Part shown: in pieces, positions 46,647 through 54,600 of the stretch | How the letters are laid out: each line of letters starts with the position of its first letter | How positions within the stretch are numbered: position 1 is the stretch's first letter | NCBI GenBank assembly: GCA_039805905.1 | Contig: JBDIVM010000011.1 | Span: 62,001 to 126,000, forward strand | Reading direction: 5' to 3' | Source: Thermohalobaculum sp039805905 | Lineage (GTDB): Bacteria > Pseudomonadota > Alphaproteobacteria > Rhodobacterales > Rhodobacteraceae | Length of the DNA stretch: 64,000 bases | Program-made: the position numbers and the translations under genes | Notes under the pieces: generated by a model | Database searches by the model: none | Told to the model about the DNA's origin: nothing | Seen by the model: the letters and a program-made list of their open reading frames with translations, nothing else

Positions 46647-47215
46647 CTGCTGCCACCCTTCGGCCGCAGCCCGGCCGGGCTGCGATAGACATCCGCATCC
46701 TGCCGGACGCGGGAATCGCCCCGCCCGGTATCAGTGTTCTCGCCCTGGCCGGCGGGCGTGCGGCGGCGCTTCACGAACTCGGCTTCCTTGTGATGCCGGC
46801 CGACAAAATCGCTGACCCAGGCGAGGAGCGCCGGCGGCATCGGCACGGGCTCCACCATCTCGTCGCTCGCCTGCATGTATTCCTCGGCGTCGTAGGCCGA
46901 GGCAGTGATCTTGAAGACCTCGAACTCGCGCTCGCCCTCCGGCTCCGGGAGCCGCCTCAGGATCACGTAGACGCAGGGCGGCCGGTTCGACAGTGCCGCG
47001 AGATACCCCGGCGTCTCGGCCCGGTGAAGCTCGAGCACCATTGTCGCCGCATGGTACTCGACCGCGTCGCCGTCGCGGCGAAGCTCGCGCCATTCGGCCG
47101 GCGCCGCCCCGGGCAGCACCCCGGTTACCGACCAGACCCACCGCGCCCAACGGGTGACACCGGGCTGCCTGCGGATCACCACGCCGACCGGCAGTTCCGC
47201 GGTTATCTCGGCCAC
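46643..47215 (-). CDS. DUF3305-type protein of the formate dehydrogenase cluster
   Basis: The 190-residue protein has VGVVIRRQPGVTRWARWVWS at its start, AEWRELRRDGDAVEYHAA, TMVLELHRAETPGYLAALSN and PCVYVILRR. This matches DUF3305. It is the promoter-proximal partner of the DUF3306 gene with an ATGA overlap. The function is unknown. The 228 bases upstream to the ATP-grasp gene hold nothing I recognise. Confidence 0.78.
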   Translation of the reverse strand: MAEITAELPVGVVIRRQPGVTRWARWVWSVTGVLPGAAPAEWRELRRDGDAVEYHAATMVLELHRAETPGYLAALSNRPPCVYVILRRLPEPEGEREFEVFKITASAYDAEEYMQASDEMVEPVPMPPALLAWVSDFVGRHHKEAEFVKRRRTPAGQGENTDTGRGDSRVRQDADVYRSPAGLRPKGGSR

Positions 47216-47443
47216 CTCGATGCCTCCAACGTCTCCGGGCCATCGCCCATGCCGGCATAGTTGCGTCCCGCTCGGGGTTTGCCAAGGGGTGGTTTGCGAA
47301 GGTCAAGTCGCGAAGGCCCGATCGAGAAGCGGCGCATCGCCCCTCCGAGCGCGTCGGAGCGATGCGGCGCGGGCCGGTCGGCCCGGCGGGCCGCCCCGGG
47401 CGACTCGGCAATCCTGGCCCGACGCAATTTGACTTCCCACACC

Positions 47444-48568
47444 ATGGACGCAACAATACCGCATCGGTCCCTGTGGAGGCATCGCGTGGCGAAAAATAGT
47501 GCCAACATTATTCGCAGATCACTGAAGTCCGCAGATCATTTCATAAGAACAAGACTGCAAGACAAGTTCTACCATGACTACCACAGGCGGCAGGCCAAGG
47601 TGGTCTATGCCAACATCATTGCCCAGTTTCCGGACCGTTCGCTCCCCCCGGACGTCACGGGGCGTATCCGCGAGTACAGCCGGGACGTGCTCGGTTCGGT
47701 GCGCTTCGCGCCCTGGCTCGAGGTCTACACCGCCTTTCGCGGCGAGTTCATCGAAGGCTGGATCCCCGACAACTATTTCGGCCGGATCCTCGCCCCCTCC
47801 TGGCGCACCTATCCGGGGATCGACCGCAAGACCACGGCGCGGCGGATTCTGGGCACGGACCGGATCCCCGACATCGCCTATCAGATCAACGGCTCCTGGA
47901 TCGACACCAGAAACGAACCCATCGACATTGCCGTCCTCGCCGACGTCCTGTTCCGGTCGGAGACGCACGTCTTCGTGAAACGCGACGGCTTCGCCCAGGG
48001 CGCCGGCGTGAGCCAGGTGCCGCGCAGCGAGTTCGATCCTGCTGCCATCGCGCGGCTCGGCAATCTGGTCGTCCAGGCCCCGATCCGGCAGCATCCGTTC
48101 CTGGCCGAACTGTCGCCGGCGAGCGTCGCCACCCTGCGCATCACGACCGTCAAGAGGCCCGGCGAGAAGGCCGAGATGCGCGCGGCCATGCTGCGCATCG
48201 CAAGCGGGCGCGAGGCGACGATGCGCATCCGGGACGAGCTCGACATATCCGTCATCGATGCGGTGGGCACGCTCGACGACAAGGCGGCGGATGATCTCTG
48301 GACCACGTTCCGAACCCTCCCTGCAACGGGCACCGCCTTCGCCGGCCGCGTGCTCCCCGGCTTTCAGCGGGCGGTCGGCTTCTGTACGGATCTCCACGAC
48401 CGCAGCCCGTTCAGCATGGTGGTGGGCTGGGACATCGCGATCGACGAGGCGGCCGGGCCGGTGCTCATCGAATGGAATACCGGCCATGTGGATGTGGCCC
48501 ACAGCGAGGCAAGCGTCGGTCCATGCTATCTCGGCCTCGGCTGGGAGGATGCCTGGAAGACTGCCTGA
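47444..48568 (+). CDS. ATP-grasp protein (sugar-transfer-associated type)
   Basis: The 374-residue protein has the ATP-grasp C-terminal signature (FSMVVGWDIAIDEAAGPVLI, EWNTGHVDVAHSEASVGPCY) and mid-protein VFVKRDGFAQGAGVSQ and ATLRITTVKRPGEKAEMRAA. Such proteins accompany polysaccharide or capsule genes and are thought to join small substrates with ATP, though none is nearby here. The first about 60 codons (47460-47600) are richer in A/T and use codons unlike the neighbours. ATG 47444 is preferred; GTG 47487 is an alternative. It lies inside the formate dehydrogenase island, on the opposite strand to the DUF3305 gene. Confidence 0.75.
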   Translation: MDATIPHRSLWRHRVAKNSANIIRRSLKSADHFIRTRLQDKFYHDYHRRQAKVVYANIIAQFPDRSLPPDVTGRIREYSRDVLGSVRFAPWLEVYTAFRGEFIEGWIPDNYFGRILAPSWRTYPGIDRKTTARRILGTDRIPDIAYQINGSWIDTRNEPIDIAVLADVLFRSETHVFVKRDGFAQGAGVSQVPRSEFDPAAIARLGNLVVQAPIRQHPFLAELSPASVATLRITTVKRPGEKAEMRAAMLRIASGREATMRIRDELDISVIDAVGTLDDKAADDLWTTFRTLPATGTAFAGRVLPGFQRAVGFCTDLHDRSPFSMVVGWDIAIDEAAGPVLIEWNTGHVDVAHSEASVGPCYLGLGWEDAWKTA

Positions 48569-48736
48569 CGAGCGCGCCGGTCCGGCTGGGCTCCGGCTCG
48601 CGCCCCGTCATGCGCCTGCCGGAACTAAACTCTCGTGCGTCGGCCTTGCGCCGGGCGGCGTTTGCACTAACGTCCGGTTCGGTCGGCGCCGGCAGGGTTC
48701 CGGCGCTTCAACCGGAAACGGCCCACGGGAGGAACG

Positions 48737-50755
48737 ATGACCACGACCGCGCCGCGGCTCCTGCTCTGCGACTGCGCCGGCACGATGACGCCGGACCGCG
48801 ACGCCATCGCGACCGGCTGCGGATTGTCCGCCGAGCGGGTGCACACCCAGCTCTGCCGCGCGCAGGCCGGTGTCGCGGCCGCCGCATTCAAGTCGGGCGC
48901 GCCGGTCATCGTCGCCTGCGGTCAGGAGGCCCCGGCCTTCGAGGCACTGGCCGAGGAGGTCGGCGCCGCCGCCGGCCTCGTCTGTGTCGATATCCGCGAC
49001 CGCGCCGGCTGGTCCGAGGATTCTGCCGGCCCGAAAATGGCCGCACTGATCGCCGAGGCCCGGCTGGCACCGGCCCCGGTGCCGCTGATCGACGTGGAGT
49101 CGCATGGCCTCTGCCTCGTCTATGGCAGGGGCGAACAGGCGCTGGCTGCCGCCGCGCGGCTGGCGCCGGCACTCTCGGTCACCTGCATGCTGGCCACGCC
49201 CGAGGAGGTCGATGTGCCCCCGGCCGGGGACATCGAGATCGTCACCGGGCGCATCCGCGCGGCCAGGGGCGCCCTCGGCCGCTTCGCCCTCGAGATCGAC
49301 CTTTTCGCCGAGCTTGGCCCTGCCGGCCGCGGCGCGCGGCGCTTTGTCGATCCCCGGGACGGCGCCGAGACCGATTGCGACCTGATCCTCGACCTCTCCG
49401 GCGGCACGCCGCTGTTCCCGGCGCACGAGAAGCGCGACGGCTATCTGCGCCCCGACCCCGGCGATCCGCTGGCGGTCGAGCGGGCGATCTTCGACGCCGC
49501 CCAGCTTGTCGGCACCTTCGAGAAGCCGCTGCACATCCGCTTCGAGGAGAGCCTCTGCGCCCACAGCCGGGCGCGGAAGACCGCCTGCACCCGCTGCCTC
49601 GACGTCTGCCCGACCGGCGCGATCGCGCCGGCGGGCGACACGGTGGCGATCGACCCGCACATCTGCGCCGGCTGCGGCGCCTGCCACGCGGTCTGTCCCT
49701 CGGGCGCGGCGTCGAGCGACGACCCGCCGGTGGCGCATCTCTTCCGCCGGATGCGGGTGCTGGCCGAGACCTATGTCCGGGCCGGCGGCACCGCCCCCCG
49801 GCTGCTCGTGCACGACGAAGAGCACGGCGCCCAGATGATCCGCCTCGCCGCTCGACACGGCCGCGGCCTGCCCGGCGACGTGATCCCGCTCGCGATCCGC
49901 AGCGTCGCGCTCTTTGGCCATGCCGAGCAGCTCGCCGCCCTGGCACTGGGATTTGCCGCGGTCGACATCCTGCTTTCGCCCCGCACCGACCGCACGGTGA
50001 TCGACGCGCAGACGGAGATTGCCGCCGCGGTCACCGGCGGTGTCGGCGTCGCGGCCCGGCGGGTGCGGCTGCTCGATCCGGCCGAGCCCGACGCCCTCTC
50101 GGACCTGCTCTACGGCGCGGCGCCGGCGCCTCATGCGGTCGAGCCGATCCTGCCGGTGGGCGGCCGGCGCGACACCGTGCGCCTCGCCGCCCGGGCGCTC
50201 GCCGGATCGACGCTGCCCGAGGAACCCGTGCCGCTGCCGGCCGGTGCGCCGTATGGCGCCGTCCGCGTGAACACGGAGGCCTGCACCCTCTGCCTCTCCT
50301 GTGCCGGCCTCTGCCCGACCGGCGCGCTCCTCGACAATCCGGACAGACCCCAGCTCGGCTTCCGCGAGCAGGCCTGCATCCAGTGCGGCCTCTGCGCCAA
50401 CATCTGTCCCGAGCGGGCGATCGAGCTGGTCCCGCAACTGGACCTCTCGGACGCCGCCCTCTCGACCCGCGTGCTCCACGAGGAGGAGCCCTTCGCCTGC
50501 ATCGAATGCGGCAAGCTTTTCGGAGTCAAATCCACCGTCGAGCGGATATCGGAGCGGCTTGCGGGGAAACACTGGATGTACACGAACTCCGATAACATCC
50601 GGCTGGTGCAGATGTGTGATGACTGCCGCGTCAAGACGCAGTTCCACCGGCAGGACGCACCGATGGCGATGGGCCAGCGCCCGAAGCCGCGCACGACCGA
50701 CGACTATCTGGCCGAGCGCGCGGCGGAGAAGGACCCGACTGGCCAGAAGCACTGA
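48737..50755 (+). CDS. multi-cluster 4Fe-4S ferredoxin-type protein
   Basis: The 672-residue cytoplasmic protein begins with LLLCDCAGTMTPD, like HdrA/DsrL-adjacent proteins. It carries four 4Fe-4S motifs: CTRCLDVCPTGAI, CAGCGACHAVCPSGA (near residues 290 and 313), CTLCLSCAGLCPTGAL and CIQCGLCANICPERAI (near 516 and 550). Late cysteines CIECGK and CDDCRVK follow. The spacer region about 345-495 has no cysteines. It is likely an electron-transfer hub for the formate dehydrogenase module. Its partner is unknown. GGGAGGAACG precedes the ATG. Confidence 0.85.
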   Translation: MTTTAPRLLLCDCAGTMTPDRDAIATGCGLSAERVHTQLCRAQAGVAAAAFKSGAPVIVACGQEAPAFEALAEEVGAAAGLVCVDIRDRAGWSEDSAGPKMAALIAEARLAPAPVPLIDVESHGLCLVYGRGEQALAAAARLAPALSVTCMLATPEEVDVPPAGDIEIVTGRIRAARGALGRFALEIDLFAELGPAGRGARRFVDPRDGAETDCDLILDLSGGTPLFPAHEKRDGYLRPDPGDPLAVERAIFDAAQLVGTFEKPLHIRFEESLCAHSRARKTACTRCLDVCPTGAIAPAGDTVAIDPHICAGCGACHAVCPSGAASSDDPPVAHLFRRMRVLAETYVRAGGTAPRLLVHDEEHGAQMIRLAARHGRGLPGDVIPLAIRSVALFGHAEQLAALALGFAAVDILLSPRTDRTVIDAQTEIAAAVTGGVGVAARRVRLLDPAEPDALSDLLYGAAPAPHAVEPILPVGGRRDTVRLAARALAGSTLPEEPVPLPAGAPYGAVRVNTEACTLCLSCAGLCPTGALLDNPDRPQLGFREQACIQCGLCANICPERAIELVPQLDLSDAALSTRVLHEEEPFACIECGKLFGVKSTVERISERLAGKHWMYTNSDNIRLVQMCDDCRVKTQFHRQDAPMAMGQRPKPRTTDDYLAERAAEKDPTGQKH

Positions 50756-50839
50756 TCCGATACCCTTGACAACCGGGGACCGGCGCACCACCAATCCCAG
50801 CCGACGGGCTCCGGCCGGACCCTCAGCGGGAGAGAGACC

Positions 50840-51040
50840 ATGAGCGAAGACGCCTTCAACATGTCGATGCGCAAGTTCCTGAAGCGCCTCGGCGTCACCT
50901 CGCAGCAGGAGATCGAGAAGGCGGTCTGGGCGCGGAAAGCGAAGGGGAGCGTCAGGGTACGCGCCGTCGTCTCGATCCCGGAGCTGGGCCTCGAGCATGT
51001 GGTCGAGGGCGACATCGACACGGCCGGGGGCGCCGGATGA
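50840..51040 (+). CDS. small DUF6494-type protein
   Basis: The 66-residue protein begins MSEDAFNMSMRKFLKRLGVT, then SQQEIEKAVWARKAKG and a C-terminal beta-rich VRVRAVVSIPELGLEHVVEG. It is small, soluble and conserved beside Mrp ATPases of formate dehydrogenase clusters. The start follows GGGAGAGAGACC, and the stop overlaps the Mrp gene (ATGA), so it is probably a co-translated partner of it. Confidence 0.72.
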   Translation: MSEDAFNMSMRKFLKRLGVTSQQEIEKAVWARKAKGSVRVRAVVSIPELGLEHVVEGDIDTAGGAG

Positions 51041-52137
51041 CCGTCACCCGCGAGGACGTCGTCGCGACGCTCCGCCGGATCATCGACCCCGGCCACGGCA
51101 AGGACCTGATCACGGCCGACATGGCCAAGGCGATCACGGTTTCCGGGGGCAAGGTCAGCTTCGTGATCGAGGTCGACGCTGCCAGGGGCGCCGCCATGGA
51201 GCCGATCCGCGCCGCCGCGCAGGCTGCGGTCGAGAAGCTGCCGGGCGTCGAGAAGGTCACCGCGGTGCTGACCGCCCATGCGGCGGCGCCCTCGCAGGCC
51301 CGCGCCCCCGAGGCGAAGGGGCCGCCTCCCGATCTCAACCTGCGCCGCAAGCCGGCCGAGCCGGCGGACAAGCGCGTCCCCGGTGTCGACCACATCGTCG
51401 CCGTCGCCTCCGGCAAGGGCGGTGTTGGCAAGTCGACCGTTACCGCCAATCTTGCCGTCGCGCTGGCTGCCGCGGGGAAACGGGTGGGGTTGCTCGACGC
51501 GGATGTCTACGGCCCCTCGCAACCGCGGATGCTGGGCATCTCCGGCCGGCCATCCTCGCCTGACGGCAAGATCATCCTGCCGCTTCGCAACCACGGCGTC
51601 ACGGCCATGTCGATCGGCTTCATGGTGCCCGAGGGCGAGGCGGTGATCTGGCGCGGGCCCATGCTGATGGGCGCCTTGCAGCAGATGCTGGGCCAGGTCC
51701 AGTGGGGCCGCCTCGACGTGCTGCTGGTCGACCTTCCACCCGGCACCGGCGACGTGCAGCTCACGCTTGCCCAGAAGGCCGAGGTCACCGGCGCGATCAT
51801 CGTCTCGACGCCCCAGGACATCGCGCTGCTCGATGCGCGCAAGGCGATCAACATGTTCCAGAAGACCGGCACGCCCGTGCTCGGCCTGATCGAGAACATG
51901 TCGACCTACATCTGCCCGAACTGCGGCCACGAGGCGCATATCTTCGGCCATGGCGGGGCGAAGGCCGAGGCGGCGAAGCTCGGCATCCCGTTCCTCGGCG
52001 AGATCCCCCTCGATCTCGAGATCAGGGTCGCCGGCGACGGCGGCGCACCGATCGTGGCGGCCAGGCCGAACCTGCCCCAGGCCCGTGCCTTCATCGACAT
52101 CGCCGAGCGCCTGATCGACAGTGGCGTTCTGGGGTAG
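51037..52137 (+). CDS. mrp: Mrp/NBP35-family iron-sulfur carrier ATPase
   Basis: The 366-residue protein has an N-terminal MIP18-type domain (residues about 1-90) and a P-loop with deviant Walker A, AVASGKGGVGKSTVTANLAV, at about residues 124-143, LLVDLPPGTGDVQLTLAQ and a CxxC (YICPNCGHEAH) for the bridging 4Fe-4S cluster. It carries and transfers iron-sulfur clusters. In this cluster it may serve the many Fe-S proteins of formate dehydrogenase. The start overlaps the small upstream gene (ATGA). Confidence 0.94.
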   Translation: MTVTREDVVATLRRIIDPGHGKDLITADMAKAITVSGGKVSFVIEVDAARGAAMEPIRAAAQAAVEKLPGVEKVTAVLTAHAAAPSQARAPEAKGPPPDLNLRRKPAEPADKRVPGVDHIVAVASGKGGVGKSTVTANLAVALAAAGKRVGLLDADVYGPSQPRMLGISGRPSSPDGKIILPLRNHGVTAMSIGFMVPEGEAVIWRGPMLMGALQQMLGQVQWGRLDVLLVDLPPGTGDVQLTLAQKAEVTGAIIVSTPQDIALLDARKAINMFQKTGTPVLGLIENMSTYICPNCGHEAHIFGHGGAKAEAAKLGIPFLGEIPLDLEIRVAGDGGAPIVAARPNLPQARAFIDIAERLIDSGVLG

Positions 52138-52144
52138 GCAGGCG

Positions 52145-52855
52145 ATGCGCCCCCAGGACAGGCCGAGTTTCCCGCCTCTGCTCCGCGGCGAGGCGGCTCC
52201 GCCGGGCATGGCTCCCTTCGCGAAGGCCGTCGCCGAGGCGGCGCTCGGCACCGATCCGGGACTCATCGTGTGGGACCCGGCGGCCGAGGCGCTGCGCGCA
52301 GCGCTGGTCCTTGCCCCGGAGGCGCCGCTTGAGCGGGCGGTCGGCATCGCCTTCGCCGTGGCACTCGGTCTCGGCGACGCGATCGGCGCGCTGGCGCCGC
52401 CCGAAGTCGCGGTGCACTACGCCTGGCCTGCCGGCATCCGCATCAACGGGGGCGCGTGCGGCCGGCTCCGGGCAGCGGCCTCGACGGACGACCCCCGCGC
52501 CGAACCGGACTGGCTCGTGGTCGGCATCGATCTGCGCTTCCTGCCGCCCGGACCGGAGGAGCCGGGACTGCGGCCGGACGAAACCTGTCTTGTCGAGGAA
52601 GGCTGCGGCGATCTCGCCCCGCGCCTGCTGCTCGAGAGCTGGTCGCGGCACATGCTGGTCTGGATCAACCGCTGGCTCGACGAGGGCTTCCGGCCCGTCC
52701 ACGAGGCCTGGCGGGCGCGGGCCTGGAAGCTTGGCGAGGTGCTGCCGGATGGCGGCACCTTCACCGGCCTCGACGAGCTCGGCGGCATGCTGGTCCGCAC
52801 CGGCCGCACCACCGAGCTTCGCCCGCTGACCTCGATGCTGGAGGACCTGGCGTGA
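52145..52855 (+). CDS. biotin/lipoate-protein-ligase-like protein
   Basis: The 236-residue protein resembles the lipoate/biotin ligase fold. It has FPPLLRGEAAPPGMAPFAKA, VVGIDLRFLPPG, LESWSRHMLVWINRWLDEGF and TFTGLDELGGMLVRT. The ATG at 52145 was chosen because of GGCAGGCG and spacing; a longer frame starts at 52121. The stop overlaps the next gene. The catalytic Lys/Gly motif of true lipoate ligases is not obvious, so an adapter or divergent-ligase role is possible. It is linked to the formate dehydrogenase accessory genes. Confidence 0.65.
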   Translation: MRPQDRPSFPPLLRGEAAPPGMAPFAKAVAEAALGTDPGLIVWDPAAEALRAALVLAPEAPLERAVGIAFAVALGLGDAIGALAPPEVAVHYAWPAGIRINGGACGRLRAAASTDDPRAEPDWLVVGIDLRFLPPGPEEPGLRPDETCLVEEGCGDLAPRLLLESWSRHMLVWINRWLDEGFRPVHEAWRARAWKLGEVLPDGGTFTGLDELGGMLVRTGRTTELRPLTSMLEDLA

Positions 52856-53334
52856 GGCTCGCCCGCACGCTGCGCTTCGACGAATCCGACGAGCGCGTGT
52901 TCGAGCGCGCCGCCGAGCCCGACGAATGGGCGATCTCCGGCGCTTTCGAATTCTCGGACTGGACCGCGGACATGCTCGCCGGCAAGGCGCGGCAGGCCTT
53001 CGCCAATGGCTGGCTCGGGCTCGAGAGCTTCGGGCGGGCGACCTTCGTCGCCACCGCCCGGATCGAGGAGGCCGAGTTTGCCGCGCTGGTCGACCGGCTC
53101 GCGGCGCATTTCGTCGACGCCTGGGGGGCTCCCGACCTCGAGGCCGCCCGCCCTGTTGCCGAGGAGGAATTGCGGTTCATGGCCTCGATCTGCGAGAACC
53201 ACGAGCCGAACACGCTGCTGATCGTCCAGCGCGACCTGGTGGAGGCCGGGGTGTCGGAGAGTTTCCGCGTGATCAGGACCCACGAGGCGACCATCGACAT
53301 GGTCGCCGTCCATGGCGCGCTCGACGAAGATTGA
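52852..53334 (+). CDS. DUF6505-type protein
   Basis: The 160-residue protein begins RLARTLRFDESDERVFERAA and has WAISGAFEFSDWTADMLAGK, FANGWLGLESFGRATFVAT and FMASICENHEPNTLLIVQRD. GTG at 52852 overlaps the previous stop (GTGA). It is soluble, with no known catalytic motif. It is a recurrent neighbour of formate dehydrogenase accessory genes, but the function is unknown. Confidence 0.7.
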   Translation: MRLARTLRFDESDERVFERAAEPDEWAISGAFEFSDWTADMLAGKARQAFANGWLGLESFGRATFVATARIEEAEFAALVDRLAAHFVDAWGAPDLEAARPVAEEELRFMASICENHEPNTLLIVQRDLVEAGVSESFRVIRTHEATIDMVAVHGALDED

Positions 53335-53570
53335 TTGGCGCCATTCGCCGCCCGCAGCCGCCTCGCCCGTTCCGCGAGTTGCGCTGCCTGTGCGCCCACG
53401 GGGAACTGCCGCGCCCCCGCGACTTCTCCCCAAATGAACACCGATACCGACCAAAAATCTCCATAATCCGGCTATATCTGTCATTTATTGGGGGTTTTAT
53501 TTGGACTTTTCGCAGGTGTCTCGTGAAAATGTTGTAATGAGATCCCGAGAATACAACTGGAGTAGGTGAC
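53335..53570 (+). other. AT-rich intergenic region upstream of the Tad-type genes
   Basis: This 236-base gap is clearly richer in A/T than its surroundings, especially 53430-53560. A weak candidate promoter is TTGGAC at 53501, a 17-base spacer and TGAAAA at 53524. A ribosome site GGAGTAGGTGAC precedes the GTG at 53571. No gene or RNA gene is recognised. AT-rich islands of this kind often mark regulated or recently acquired promoters. Confidence 0.35.
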
Positions 53571-54080
53571 GTGTCTTTGACCGCTACTTTCGCAAGGGAT
53601 GACCGAGGCGCCCAGACGATCGAGATGGTCCTGTGGCTGCCGGTGATAGTCGGCCTGCTTGTCATCGTGGTGGACACCTCGACGCTCTATCTGACGCACA
53701 CCGAGATGGCGGTCGTTGCACGCGACACGGCACGGCGGATGACGACCGGCCAGATCGGAAGCGAGGCGGCGGCGGAGGCCCATGCAGCCTCGGCGATGTC
53801 GATCTATGACCGGCCCTATGCGTTCGACGCGGTCTATGATCCCGCCGGCTCCATGGAAGTCACGATCTCTATGAACTACGCCGACATCCCGATCACAGGG
53901 TTCTCGACGCTCAGCATCATCGGAGGCGAGATGCAGGCCCGTGTCGTCATGCGGCCGGCGCCGCTGTTGGCCGCAGCCAGCAGCGCCGGCGATCCGGCAG
54001 GTGGTACAGGGGGAAGCACCGGCTGCAACGGCGGTGGCAATGGCGGGGGCAACGGTGGTGGCAACGGCAATAACAAATGA
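53571..54080 (+). CDS. TadE-like pseudopilin
   Basis: The 169-residue protein starts from GTG 53571. It has a TadE-type start (RDDRGAQTIEMVLWLPVIVG, residues about 9-28) with the Gly/Glu around the prepilin cleavage pattern, one hydrophobic helix and the following TLYLTHTEMAVVARDTARRM. A long periplasmic part follows. The C-terminus is a Gly/Asn repeat (CNGGGNGGGNGGGNGNNK). Such proteins belong to Flp/Tad pilus or adhesion systems. It is the first of three co-directional Tad-like genes. Confidence 0.8.
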   Translation: MSLTATFARDDRGAQTIEMVLWLPVIVGLLVIVVDTSTLYLTHTEMAVVARDTARRMTTGQIGSEAAAEAHAASAMSIYDRPYAFDAVYDPAGSMEVTISMNYADIPITGFSTLSIIGGEMQARVVMRPAPLLAAASSAGDPAGGTGGSTGCNGGGNGGGNGGGNGNNK

Positions 54081-54159
54081 GCCGCGCGCGGCTCCCCGGA
54101 CCAGGCGCGCAGCGGGCGAAACCGCGGCGGCTTTCGTAGCTGCCCGGAACCGGGTGCGG

Positions 54160-54573
54160 ATGCGCCCCGGCCGGGCGGTGGCAATCGCGCACCGCCTCGC
54201 GCACGAGGACGCCGGCGCCGTCACGATCGAGTTCACGGTGCTCGTCCCGCTCTTCGTCCTGATGCTCGTCTTCTTCGCGGACGCGAGCATAATCTACCTG
54301 ACCCATTCTGAAATGTATGCGAATGCCCGCGACCTGGCACGCCGCATGTCCGTCGAAGAGTTCGCAACGGAATTCGAGGTCCAGGCCTACGCGGAAAATC
54401 ATCTGCATCTCGGCGACCGGACCTATGTCATCGACCCGAATTTCGGGGCGGACATGACTGTCACCATCGCGGTTCCCGTTTCCGAGGCTGCGATTTCCGG
54501 GGCATTCTTCACCCCTATCCTCGGAAAGACCCTCACGGCGACTGCCATCGTGCGGCGCGAGCCGCTCCTCTAA
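54160..54573 (+). CDS. TadE-like pseudopilin, second copy
   Basis: The 137-residue protein has the same start pattern (EDAGAVTIEFTVLVPLFVLM) and SIIYLTHSEMYANARDLARR, so it is a paralogue of the preceding gene. The C-terminal part (TVTIAVPVSEAAISGAFF) also parallels the first copy. ATG 54160 was chosen; GTG 54154 is an alternative. It lies 79 bases after the first copy and 27 bases before the TadG-like gene. Confidence 0.78.
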   Translation: MRPGRAVAIAHRLAHEDAGAVTIEFTVLVPLFVLMLVFFADASIIYLTHSEMYANARDLARRMSVEEFATEFEVQAYAENHLHLGDRTYVIDPNFGADMTVTIAVPVSEAAISGAFFTPILGKTLTATAIVRREPLL

Positions 54574-54600
54574 GCTTCCGTCCCCCCAAGCAGTAGGCCC

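Noticed and set aside
48608..50998. A 796-codon open frame on the minus strand
   Set aside because: It is antisense to the 4Fe-4S protein gene, whose Cys motifs prove the plus-strand reading.
54020..54080. The GGTGGCAATGGCGGGGGC-like run as a CRISPR or intergenic repeat
   Set aside because: It is inside the TadE-like coding region and encodes a simple Gly/Asn repeat with no spacers.
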